Part shown: positions 1-11,939 of the stretch, one piece after another
Numbering within the stretch: position 1 is the stretch's first letter
Layout of the letters: each line of letters opens with the position of its first letter
NCBI GenBank assembly: GCA_949752795.1
Contig: CATKHW010000386.1
Location: 62,001-126,000, forward strand
Direction: 5' to 3'
Origin: Hyperoodon ampullatus
Lineage: Eukaryota; Chordata; Mammalia; Artiodactyla; Ziphiidae
Length of the DNA stretch: 64,000 bases
Made by a program: the position numbers and the translations under genes
Notes under the pieces: generated by a model
The model's database searches: none
Seen by the model: only the letters and a program-made list of their open reading frames with translations
What the model was told of the DNA's origin: nothing

Positions 1-1510
1 CTGCCTCTCTGGAGGAGTGCATTGTGTTCCCTAAAACAAGTAAAGAACAGAGCTACAGAGACAAGGGCACTTCCAGTCTATGGAATATACCTTGGGAAAC
101 CTGAAAATCAATAAGACAGAGGCACTCCAAAATTTAGGGCTGCACTGCTTACAAGGACCTCAACTTGGGTACACCTTAAATATCCCAGGAAATATAAAAA
201 TGGTTCAAAAAATTGTGGTACTTACGTACGATGGAATATCCCTCAGCCATGAAATCAATGTCATAAGACCAGTAGCAGCAAAATGGGTGGATTCAGGTAC
301 GATGATTCTAAGTGAAATAAGTCACAGAGAAAAAGAAACTTATCATAAGATATCACTTATGAAGATCCTGTAAACATGGCTACACTTGAACTGAGTTAGG
401 AAAGAAAAACAGTGTCTCACATTTAGAAAACCCTCTTATGCCCGCTTAAGGGGGAAGGAGAGGTGGGGTGATGCATAAAACCAGAGTTTGATATAAGCAC
501 AGGTACCGCTCCAAAAACCAACTATGGAATAGACAAGACCTACACCTTCCTCAGTGAAAGGGACTCAAAACCCCATATTTCCCACAGAGGAATATATCTG
601 AGTAGTAAGAATCTTAAAACCTATGTATTGAAATGTCTGCGTAAGGGAATCAAGTGTGCCTAGACAGGCATAAACATGGCAGCGAGAATCAGCTCAAACC
701 CACTATAAAAAGGAATTTCAAAAACAAAACAAAAAAACTGGGAAATTCTTTATAATTCCTTCACGGTCTCTGATGAAACCTGGAATGACCCTATCTACTA
801 TGACAGCTGGATGTGGCATAAGGAGGGACACTTGAGACTGAGACGATTGGTGAGATTGAGTGAGAGAATGCAGACCCTTTAAAGCACAAATGCCAGGCAC
901 CCATTTCATGGGTCCCAACTCTCCAGGTTGAAGGGAATATTACTACAGCTATAACATGTATGGGAAACCTAGAGAACGGAGCCACTGTGAATACGAAAGG
1001 ATTCTAAAACTCAACGAATTGTCCCTCTCCTGGTGCTCTGGTTTGATTTTCCATCTGCTTTACTATCAACCTCCCAACTTGGAGAGACAGCCCCTTTAAC
1101 CTCCTGGTTCGCACAGGTTGCCAATTTGGCAGAGGATGAAAGGGAAGAGGGAGAACCAAGGAGAGAGTAGCTGTTAGGCATTTGGACGGGCACATATCAC
1201 TCTAATTTCTCGGCAGGAAGAAGAATTAACCAAAGTCTCAGCCACACACCGCGAACCAGCATAGATCCTGAACCAAAATTTTGGACATGCGGTCAGCTCA
1301 CAAAAAACGAGTTGAAAAATGGAGCTCAGGGTCACAGCAATTCACAAACTGGCCGAGTAATAAAGGACAACTATCGTCCAAAAATCTGTTGAGGGAAGGC
1401 AACGAGGCGGACTTCAAAGCGAGGCAGAATAGCAGGAAACAGATTTCAAGAGGTACGTTGGAATCGCCTTTAAAGCACAGGAAGAGGGGCACAACTTCGA
1501 CAATGATGCA
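1..1510 (+). repeat. Monomer 0, partial (type a)
   Basis: The window opens about 228 bp into a monomer, inside the L1 part, so the palindrome is missing. L1 runs 1-737 and the unassigned segment 738-1510. Type a marks are GAGGCACTCC in the L1, AGAGAATGCAG near 866 and GAACGGAGCCAC near 973. It matches 5,217 onward and 15,645 onward until about 1,330, where CAATTCACAAACTGG replaces their CAATGCACAACCTGG. Confidence 0.95.
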
Positions 1511-3248
1511 CTTGGCCAAGAAGGGCGTATGCGTTTTCTCCTGAATATATTCAGGAGAAAACGCATACGCCCTTTTTGGCCAAGCAAGCAAGCGGGCAAT
1601 GCAAATCTGCACTACAAAGAAGTATCACTTCCCACCAGTCAAAAGGGACATCCACAAAATGTGTAAAAACCAGAAAGGCAAGACAGGCCCTGGAGAACAG
1701 GGAGCCTTGTTATGCTGATGGGCGGGATGTAAATTGCCAACTGCCTCTCTGGAGGAGTGCATTGTGTTCCCTAAAACAAGTAAAGAACAGAGCTACAGAG
1801 CCAAGGGCACTTCCAGTCTAGGGAATATACCTTGGGAAAACTGAAAATCAATAAGACAGAGCCACCCCAAAATTTAGGGCTGCACTGCTTACAAGGACCT
1901 CAACTTGGGTACACCTTAAATATCCCAGGAAATATAAAAATGGTTCAAAAAATTGTGGTACTTACGTACGATGGAATATCCCTCAGCCATGGAATCAATG
2001 TCATAAGACCAGTAGCAGCAAAATGGGTGGATTCAGGTACGATGAATCTAAGTGAAATAAGTCACAGAGAAAAAGAAACTTATCATAAGATATCACTTAT
2101 GAAGATCCTGTAAACATGGCTACACTTGAACTGAGTTAGGAAAGAGAACAGTGTCTCACATTTAGAAAACACTCTTATGCCTGCTTAAGGGGGAAGGAGA
2201 GGTGGGATGATGCATAAAACCACAGTTTGATATAAGCACAGGTACTGTTCCAAAAACCAACTATGGAATAGACAAGACCTACACCCTCCTCAGTGAAAGG
2301 GACTCAAAACCCCATATTTCCCGCAGAGGAATATATCTGACTAGTAAGAATCTTAAAACCTATGGATTGATATGTCTCCGTAAGGGAATCAAGTGTGTCT
2401 AGACTGGCATAATCATGGCAGCGAGAATCAGCTCAAACCCACTATAAAAAGGAATTTCAAAAACAAAACAAAAAAACTGGGAAATTCTTTACAATTCCTT
2501 CAGGGTCCCTGATGAAACCTGGAATGACCCTATCTACAATGACATCTGGATGTGGCATAAGGAGGGACACTTGGGACTGAGACGATTGGTGAGATTGGGT
2601 GAGCAAATGCAGACCCTTTAAAGCAATAATGCATGGCACCCATTCCATGGGTCCCAACTCTCCAGGTTGAAGGGAATATTACTACAGCTATAACATGTAC
2701 GGGAATCCTAGAGAACGGACACACTGTGAATACGAAAGGTTTCTAAAACTCAACGAAGGGTCCCTCTCCTGGTGCTCCAGTTTGACTTTCCATCTGTTTT
2801 ACTATCACCTCCCAACTTGGAGGGACAGCCCCTTTAACCTCCTGGTTCGCACAGGTTGCCAATTTGGCAGAGGATTAAAGGGAAGAGGGAGAACCAATGA
2901 GAGAGTAGCTGTTAGGCATTTGAACAGGCACATATCACTGTAATTTCCCGGCAGGAAGAAGAATTAACCAAAGTCTCAGCCCCCCACCGGGAACCAGCAT
3001 AGGTCCTGTACCAAAATTTTGGACTTGCATTCAGCTCACCAAAAACGAGTTGAAAAATGGAGCTCAGGGGTACAGCAATTCACAAACTGGCCGAGTAATA
3101 AAGGACAACTATCATCCAAAAATCTGTTGAGGGAAGGCAAGGAGGCGGACTTGAAAGCGAGGCAGAATAGCAGGAAACAGATTTCAAGAGGTACCTTGGA
3201 ATTGCCTTTAAAGCACATGAAGAGGGGCACATCTTCGACACTGATGCA
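1511..3248 (+). repeat. Monomer 1 (type b), 1,738 bp
   Basis: The palindrome at 1511-1584 has one mismatch (GGCCAAGAAG). The L1 part is about 1597-2476 and carries CATGGAATCAATG near 1988. It resembles monomer 6 at offset 8,691 until about 2,849 and then resembles monomer 7 at offset 10,430, making it a recombinant. GGATTAAAGG near 2873 is private. Confidence 0.95.
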
Positions 3249-4986
3249 CTTTGCCAAAAAGGGCATATGCGTTTTCTCCTGAATATATTCAGGAGAAAAC
3301 GCATACGCCCTTTTTGGCCAAGCAAGCAAGCGGGCAATGCTAATCTGCACTACAAAGAAGTATCACTTCCCACCGGTCAAAAGGGACATCCACAAAATGT
3401 GTAAAAACCAGAAAGGCAAGACAGGTCCTGGAGAACAGGGAGCCTTGTTATGCTGATGGGCGGGATGTAAATTGCCAACTGCCTCTCTGGAGGAGTACAT
3501 TGTGTTCCCTAAAACAAGTAAAGAACAGAGCTACAGAGCCAAGGGCACTTCCAGTCTAGGGAATATACCTTGGGAAACCTGAAAATCAATAAGACAGAGC
3601 CACCCCAAAATTTAGGGCTGCACTGCTTACAAGGACCTCAACTTGGGTACACTTTAAATATCCCAGGAAATATAAAAATGGTTCAAAAAATTGTGGTACT
3701 TACGTACGATGGAATATCCCTCAGCCATGAAATCAATGTCATAAGACCAGTAGCAGGAAAATGTGTGGATTCAGGTACGATGATTCTAAGTGATGTAAGT
3801 CACACAGAAAAAGAAACTTATCATAAGATATCACTTATGAAGATCCTGTAAACATGGCTACACTTGAACTGAATTAGGAAAGAGAACAGTGTCTCACATT
3901 TAGAAAACACTCTTATGCCTGCTTAAGGGGGCAGGAGAGGTGGGGTGATGCATAAAACCAGACTTTGATATAAGCACAGGTACCGTTCCAAAAACCAACT
4001 ATGTAATAGAAAAGACCTACACCTTCCTCAGTGAAAGGGACTCAAAACCCCATATTTCCCGCAGAGGAATATATCTGACTAGTAAGAATCTTAAAGCCTA
4101 TGTATTGATATGTCTCCGTTACGGAATCAAAAGTGTCTAGACTGGCATAAACATGGCAGCGAGAATCAGCTCAAACCCACGATAAAAAGGAATTTCAAAA
4201 ACAAAACAAAAAAACTGGGAAATTCTTTACAATTCCTTCAGGGTCTCTTATGAAACCTGGAATGACCCTATCTACAACGACAGCTGGATGTGGCATAAGG
4301 CTGGACACTTGGGACTGAGAGGATTGGTGAGATTGGGTGAGCAAATGCAGACCCTTTAAAGCACAAATGCCTGGCACCCATTCCAAGGGTCCCAACTTTC
4401 CAGGTTGAAGGGAATATTACTACAGCTATAACATGTACGGGAAACCTAGAGAACGGACCCACTGTGAATACGAAAGGTTTCTAAAACTCAACAAATAGTC
4501 CCTCTTCTGGTGCTCCAGTTTGACTTTCCATCTGCTTTACTATCAACCTCCCAACTTGGAGAGACAGCCCCTTTAACCTCCTGGTTCGCACAGGTTTCCA
4601 ATTTGGCAGAGGATGAAAGGGAAGAGGGAGAACCAATGAGAGAGTAGCTGTTAGGCATTTGACGGGCACATTTCACTCTAATTTCCCGGCAGGAAGAAGA
4701 ATTAACCAAAGTCTCAGCCCCCCACCGGGAACAAGCATAGGTCCTGAACCAAAATTTTGGACATGTGGTCAGCAAACAAAAAACGAGTTGAAAAATGGAG
4801 CTCAGGGGCACATCATTTCACAAACTGGCAGAGTAATAAAGGAAAACTATCGTCCAAAAATCTGTTGAGGGAAGGCAACGAGGCGGACTTGAAAGCGAGG
4901 CTGAATAGCAGGAATCAGATTTCAAGAGGTATGTTGGAATCACCTTTAAAGCACAGGAAGAGGGGCACAACTTCAACAATGATGCA
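3249..4986 (+). repeat. Monomer 2 (type c), 1,738 bp
   Basis: The palindrome at 3249-3322 has two left-arm mismatches (CTTTGCC and GCATATG). The L1 part is about 3335-4214 and has GCAGGAAAATGTGTGG and AGTGATGTAAGTC, seen elsewhere only in monomer 8. The unassigned part contains CAACAAATAGTCC near 4490 and CATTTGACGGGC, one base short. Confidence 0.95.
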
Positions 4987-6725
4987 CTTGGCCAAAAAGG
5001 TCGTATGCGTTTTCTCCTGAATATATTCAGGAGAAAAAGCATACGCCCTTTTTGGCCAAGCAAGCAAGCGGGCAATGCAAATCTGCACTACAAATAAATA
5101 TCACTTCCCACCGGTCAAAAGGGACATCCACAAAATGTGTAAAAACCAGAAAGGCAAGACAGGCCCTGGAGAACAGAGAGCCTTGATATGCTGATGGGCG
5201 GGATGTAAATTGCCAACTGCCTCTCTGGAGGAGTGCATTGTGTTCCCTAAAACAAGTAAAGAACAGAGCTACAGAGACAAGGGCACTTCCAGTCTATGGA
5301 ATATACCTTGGGAAACCTGAAAATCAATAAGACAGAGGCACTCCAAAATTTAGGGCTGCACTGCTTACAAGGACCTCAACTTGGGTACACCTTAAATATC
5401 CCAGGAAATATAAAAATGGTTCAAAAAATTGTGGTACTTACGTACGATGGAATATCCCTCAGCCATGAAATCAATGTCATAAGACCAGTAGCAGCAAAAT
5501 GGGTGGATTCAGGTACGATGATTCTAAGTGAAATAAGTCACAGAGAAAAAGAAACTTATCATAAGATATCACTTATGAAGATGCTGTAAACATGGCTACA
5601 CTTGAACTGAGTTAGGAAAGAAAAACAGTGTCTCACATTTAGAAAACCCTCTTATGCCCGCTTCAGGGGGAAGGAGAGGTGGGGTGATGCATAAAACCAG
5701 AGTTTGATATAAGCACAGGTACCGTTCCAAAAACCAACTATGGAATAGACAAGACCTACACCTTCCTCAGTGAAAGGGACTCAAAACCCCATATTTCCCG
5801 CAGAGGAATATATCTGAGTAGTAAGAATCTTAAAACCTATGTATTGATATGTCTCCATAAGGGAATCAAGTGTGCCTAGACAGGCATAAACATGGCAGCG
5901 AGAATCAGCTCAAACCCACTATAAAAAGGAATTTCAAAAACAAAACAAAAAAACTGGGAAATTCTTTATAATTCCTTCACGGTCTCTGATGAAACCTGGA
6001 ATGACCCTATCTACAATGACAGCTGGATGTGGCATAAGGAGGGACACTTGAGACTGAGACGATTGGTGAGATTGAGTGAGAGAATGCAGACCCTTTAAAG
6101 CACAAATGCCAGGCACCCATTTCATGGGTCCCAACTCTCCAGGTTGAAGGGAATATTACTACAGCTATAACATGTATGGGAAACATAGAGAACGGAGCCA
6201 CTGTGAATACGAAAGGATTCTAAAACTCAACGAATTGTCCGTCTCCTGGTGCTCTGGTTTGACTTTCCATCTGCTTTACTATCAACCTCCCAACTTGGAG
6301 AGACAGCCCCTTTAACCTCCTGGTTCGCACAGGTTGCCAATTTGGCAGAGGATGAAAGGGAAGAGGGAGAACCAAGGAGAGAGTAGCTGTTAGGCATTTG
6401 GACGGGCACATATCACTCTAATTTCTCGGCAGGAAGAAGAATTAACCAAAGTCTCAGCCACACACCGCGAACCAGCATAGATCCTGAACCAAAATTTTGG
6501 ACATGCGGTCAGCTCACAAAAAACGAGTTGAAAAAAGAGCTCAGGGTCACAGCAATGCACAACCTGGCAGAGTAAAAAAGGACAACTATCGTCCAAAAAT
6601 CTGTTGAGGGAAGGCAATGAGGCGGACTTGAAAGCGAGGCAGAATAGCAGAAAACAGATTTCAAGAGGTACGTTGGAATCGCCTTTAAAGCACAGGAAGA
6701 GGGGCACAACTTCGACAATGATGCA
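4987..6725 (+). repeat. Monomer 3 (type a), 1,739 bp
   Basis: The palindrome at 4987-5060 has one mismatch per arm (AAGGTCG left, AAAAAGC right), shared with monomer 9. The L1 part is about 5073-5952. The unassigned part contains GTTGAAAAAAGAGCTC and a CAATGCACAACCTGG run near 6554, which break the frame that is open in most other copies. Confidence 0.95.
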
Positions 6726-8464
6726 CTTGGCCAAATAGGGCGTATGCGTTTTTTCCTGAATATATTCAGGAGAAAACGCATACGCCCATTTTGGCCAAGC
6801 AAGCAAGCGGGCAATGCAAATCTGCACTACAAAGAAGTATCACTTCCCACCAGTCAAAAGGGACATCCACGAAATGTGTAAAATCCAGAAAGGCAAGACA
6901 GGCACTGGAGAACAGGGAGCCTTGTTATGCTGATGGGCGGGATGTAAATTGCCAACTGCCTCTCTGGAGGAGTGCATTGTGTTCCCTAAAACAAGTAAAG
7001 AACAGAGCTACAGAGCCAAGGGCACTTCCAGTCTAGGGAATATACCTTGGGAAAACTGAAAATCAATAAGACAGAGCCACCCCAAAATTTAGGGCTTCAC
7101 TGCTTACAAGGACCTCAACTTTGGTACACCTTAAATATCCCAGGAAATATAAAAATGGTTCAAAAAATTGTGGTACTTATGTACGAGGGAATATCCCTCA
7201 GCCATGAAATCAATGTCATAAGACCAGTAGCAGCAAAATGGGTGGATTCAGGTACGATGATTCTAAGTGAAATAAGTCACAAAGAAAAAGAAACTTATCA
7301 TAAGATATCACTTATGAAGATCCTGTAAACATGGCTACACTTGAACTAAGTTAGGAAAGAGAACAGTGTCTCGCATTTAGAAAAAACTCTTATGCCTGCT
7401 TAAGGGGGAAGGAGAGGTGGGGTGATGCATAAAGCCAGAGTTTGATAAAAGCACAGGTCCCGTTCCAAAAACCAACTATGGAATAGACAAAACCTACACC
7501 TTCCTCAGTGAAAGGGACTCAAAACCCCATATTTCCCGCAGAGGAATATATTTGACTAGTAAGAATCTTAAAACCTATGTATTGATATGTCTCCGTAAGG
7601 GAATCAAGTGTGTCTAGACTGGCATAAACATGGCAGCGAGAATCAGCTCAAACCCACTATAAAAAGGAATTTCAAATACAAAACAAAAAAACTGGGAAAT
7701 TGTTTACAATTCCTTCAGTGTCTCTGATGAAACCTGGAATGTCCCTATCTACAATGACAGCTGGATGTGGCATAAGGCTGGACACTTGGGACTGAGAGGA
7801 TTGGTGAGATTGGGTGAGCAAATGCAGACCCTTTAAAGCAATAATGCATGGCACCCATTCCATGGGTCCCAACTCTCCAGGTTGAAGGGAATATTACTAC
7901 AGTTATAACATGTACGGGAAACCTAGAGAACGGACACACTGTGTATATGAAAGGTTTCTAAAACTCAACGAATAGTCCCTCTCCTGGTGCTCCTGGTTGA
8001 CTTTCCATCAGCTTTACTATCAATCTCCAAAGTTGGAGAGACAGCCCCTTTACCTTCCTCGTCCTCACACGTTTCCAATTTGGCAGAGGATGAAAGGGAA
8101 GAGGGAGAACCAATGAGAGAGTAGCTGTTAGGCATTTGGACGGGCACATATCACTCTAACTTCCCGGCAGGAAGAAGAATTAACCAAAGTCTCAGCCCCG
8201 CACCGGGAACCAGCATAGGTCCTGAACCAAAATTTTGGATTTGCGGTCAGCTCACAAAAAACGAGTTGAAAAATTGAGCTCACGGGCACAGCAATTCACA
8301 TACTGACCGATTAATAAAGGACAACTATCGTGCAAAAATCTGTTAAGGGAAGGCAACAAGGCGGACTTCAAAGCGAGGCCGAATAGCAGGACACAGATTT
8401 CAAGAGGTACGTTGGAATCGCCTTTAAAGCACAGGAAGAGGGGCACAGCTTCGACAATGATGCA
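6726..8464 (+). repeat. Monomer 4 (type d), 1,739 bp
   Basis: The palindrome at 6726-6799 has three mismatches (AAATAGGG, TTTTTTCC, CCCATTTT). The L1 part is about 6812-7691, with CAACTTTGGTACACC and a CpG-to-TpG change in CTTATGTACG. The unassigned part has CTTCCTCGTCCTCAC near 8054. It pairs with monomer 10. Confidence 0.95.
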
Positions 8465-10201
8465 CTTGGCCAAAAAGGGCGTATGCGTTTTCTCCTGAAT
8501 ATATTCAGGAGAAAACGCATACGCCCTTTTTGGCCAAGCAAGCAAGCGGCCAATGGAAATCTGCACTACAAAGAAGTATCACTTCCCACAGGTCATAAGG
8601 GAAATCCACAAAATGTGTAAAAACCAGTAATGCAAGACAAGCCCTGGAGAACCAGGAGCCTTGTTATGCTGATGGGCGGTATGTAAATTGACAACTGCCT
8701 CTCTGGAGGAGTGCATTATGTTCCCTAAAACAAGTAAACAACATAGCTACAAGGCCAAGGGCACTTCCAGTCTAGGGAATATACCTTGGGAAAACTGAAA
8801 ATCAATAAGACAGAGCCACTCCAAAATTTAGGGCTGCACTGCTTACAAGTACCTCAACTTGGGTACAACTTAAATACGCCAGGAACTATAAATTGTTCAA
8901 AAAATTGTGGTACTTACGTACGATGGAATATCCCTCAGCCATGAGATAAATGCCATAAGACCAGTAGCAGCAAAATGGGTGGATTCAGGTACGATGATTC
9001 TAAGTGAAATAAGTCACACAGAAAAAGAAACTTATCATAAGATATCACTTATGAAGATGCTGTAAACATGGCTACACTTGAACTGAGTTAGGAAAGAGAA
9101 CAGTGTCTCACATTTAGAAAACACTCTTATGCCTGCTTAAGGGGGCAGGAGAGGTGGGGTGATGCATAAAACCAGAATTTGATATAAGCACAGGTACTGT
9201 TCCAAAAACCAACGATGGAATAGAAAAGACCTACACATTCCTCAGTTAAAGGGACTCAAAACACCCTATTTCCCGCAGAGGAATATATCTGACTAGTAAG
9301 AATCTTAAAACATATGTATTGATATGTCTCCGTAAGGGAATCAAGTGTGTCTAGACTGGCATAAACATGGCAGCGAGAATCAGCTCAAACCCAGTATAAA
9401 AAGGAATTTCAAAAACAAAACAAAAAAACTGGGAAATTCTTTACAATTCCTTCAGGGTCTCTGATGAAACCTGGAATGACCCTATGTACAACGACAGCTG
9501 GATGTGGCATAAGGCTGGACACTTGGGACTGAGAGGATTGGTGAGATTGGGTGAGCAAATGCAGACCCTTTAAAGCACAAATGCCTGGCACCCATTCCAT
9601 GGGTCCCAACTCTCCAGGTTGAAGGGAATATTACTACAGCTATAACATGTACGGGAAACCTAGAGAACGGACCCACTGTGAATATGAAAGGTTTCTAAAA
9701 CTCAACGAATAGTCCCTCTCCTGGTGCTCCTGTTTGACTTTCCATCTCCTTTACTATCAATCTCCCAACTTGGAGAGACAGCCCCTTTAACCTCCTGGTT
9801 CGCACAGGTTTCCAAATTGGCAGATAATGAAAGGGAATAGGGATAACCAATGAGAGAGTAGCTGTTAGGCATTTGGACGGGCACATATCACTCTAACTTC
9901 CCAGCAGGAAGAAGAATTAACCAAAGTCTCAGCCCCCCACCGGGAACCAGCATAAGCCCTGAACCAAAATTTTGGACTTGCGGTCAGCTCACAAAAAACG
10001 AGTTGAAAAATGCAGCTCAAGGGCACAGCAATTCACAAACTGGCCGAGTAATAAAGGACAACTATCGTCCAAAATTCTGTTAAGGGAAGGCTACGAGGCG
10101 GACTTGAAAGCGAGGCAGAATAGCAGGAAAAAGATATCAATAGGTACATTGGAATCTCCTTTAAAGCACAGGAAGAGGGGCACAACTTCGACAATGATGC
10201 A
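8465..10201 (+). repeat. Monomer 5 (type e), 1,737 bp
   Basis: The palindrome at 8465-8538 is perfect. The L1 part begins near 8551 and matches monomer 11 closely until 8868 (GTACAAC). A two-base loss in AACTATAAATTGTTC near 8890 disrupts the L1-derived frame. The unassigned part has AGATAATGAAAGGGAATAGG near 9823. Confidence 0.95.
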
Positions 10202-11939
10202 CTTGGCCAAAAAGGGCGTATGCGTTTTTTCCTGAATATATTCAGGAGAAAACGCATACGCCCATTTTGGCCAAGCAAGCAAGCGGGCAATGCAAATCTG
10301 CACTACAAAGAAGTATCACTTCCCACCAGTCAAAAGGGACATCCACAAAATGTGTAAAAACCAAAAAGGCAAGACAGGCCCTGGAGAACAGGGAGCCTTG
10401 TTATGCTGATGGGCGGGATGTAAATTGCCAACTGCCTCTCTGGAGGAGTGCATTGTGTTCCCTAAAACAAGTAAAGAACAGAGCTACAGAGCCAAGGGCA
10501 CTTCCAGTCTAGGGAATATACCTTGGGAAAACTGAAAATCAATAAGCCAGAGCCACCCCAAAATTTAGGGCTGCAGTGCTTACAAGGACCTCAAGTTGGG
10601 TACACCTTAAATATCCCAGGAAATATAAAAATGGTTCAAAAAATTGTGGTACTTACGTACGATGGAATATCCCTCAGCCATGGAATCAATGTCATAAGAC
10701 CAGTAGCAGCAAAATGGGTGGATTCAGGTACGATGATTCTAAGTGAAATAAGTCACAGAGAAAAAGAAACTTATCATAAGATATCACTTATGAAGATCCT
10801 GTAAACATGGCTACACTTGAACTGAGTTAGGAAAGAGAACAGAGTCTCACATTTAGAAAACACTCTTATGCCTGCTTAAGGGGGAAGGAGAGGTGGGATG
10901 ATGCATAAAACCACAGTTTGATATAAGCACAGGTACTGTTCCAAAAACCAACTATGGAATAGACAAGACCTACACCCTCCTCAGTGAAAGGGACTCAAAA
11001 CCCCATATTTCCCGCAGAGGAATATATCTGACTAGTAAGAATCTTAAAACCTATGGATTGATATGTCTCCGTAAGGGAATCAAGTGTGTCTAGACTGGCA
11101 TAATCATGGCAGCGAGAATCAGCTCAAACCCACTATAAAAAGGAATTTCAAAAACAAAACAAAAAAACTGGGAAATTCTTTACAATTCCTTCAGGGTCCC
11201 TGATGAAACCTGGAATGACCCTATCTACAATGACATCTGGATGTGGCATAAGGAGGGACACTTGGGACTGAGACGATTGGTGAGATTGGGTGAGCAAATG
11301 CAGACCCTTTAAAGCAATAATGCATGGCACCCATTCCATGGGTCCCAACTCTCCAGGTTGAAGGGAATGTTACTACAGCTATAACATGTACGGGAATCCT
11401 AGAGAACGGACACACTGTGAATACGAAAGGTTTCTAAAACTCAACGAAGGGTCCCTCTCCTGGTGCTCCAGTTTGACTTTCCATCTGTTTTACTATCACC
11501 TCCCAACTTGGAGGGACAGCCCCTTTAAACTCCTGGTTCGCACAGGTTGCCAATTTGGCAGAGGATGAAAGGGAAGAGGGAGAACCAATGAGAGAGTAGC
11601 TGTTAGGCATTTGGACGGGCACATATCACTGTAATTTCCCGGCAGGAAGGAAAATTAACCAAAGTCTCAGCCACCCACCGGGAACCAGTATAGGTCCTGA
11701 ACCAAAATTTTGGACTTGCGGTCAGCTCACCAAAAACGAGTTGAAAAATGGAGCTCAGGGGCACAGCAATTCACAAACTGGCCGAGTAATAAAGGACAAC
11801 TATCGTCCAAAAATCTGTTGAGGGAAGGCAACGAGGCGGACTTGAAAGCGAGGCAGAATAGCAGGAAACAGATTTCAAGAGGTACGTTGGAATCGCCTTT
11901 AAAGCACAGGAAGAGGGGCACAACTTCGACAATGATGCA
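10202..11939 (+). repeat. Monomer 6 (type b), 1,738 bp
   Basis: The palindrome at 10202-10275 has two mismatches (TTTTTTCC left, CCCATTTT right). The L1 part is about 10288-11167 and carries CATGGAATCAATG and AAGCCAGAGCC. The unassigned part shares CAACGAAGGGTCCC and GGAGGGACAGCC with monomer 1. Confidence 0.95.

Larger units (their letters stand above)
2922..8868 (+). repeat. Higher-order block, first copy (types c-a-d-e)
   Basis: This stretch is nearly identical to 13,351-19,296, at an offset of 10,428-10,430 bp, or six monomers. Rare variants are shared in order: TGAAC at 2921, CTTTGCC at the left edge of the palindrome at 3249, AGCAGGAAAATGTGTGG in the L1 part near 3753, GGTCG plus AAAAAGC in the palindrome at 4987, CAACTTTGGTACACC near 7116, and GTACAAC at 8863. 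Its left neighbour matches a different partner, at offset 8,691, so the left edge is an exchange point. Similarity continues to the right of 8.87 kb at a visibly lower level. Confidence 0.85.
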
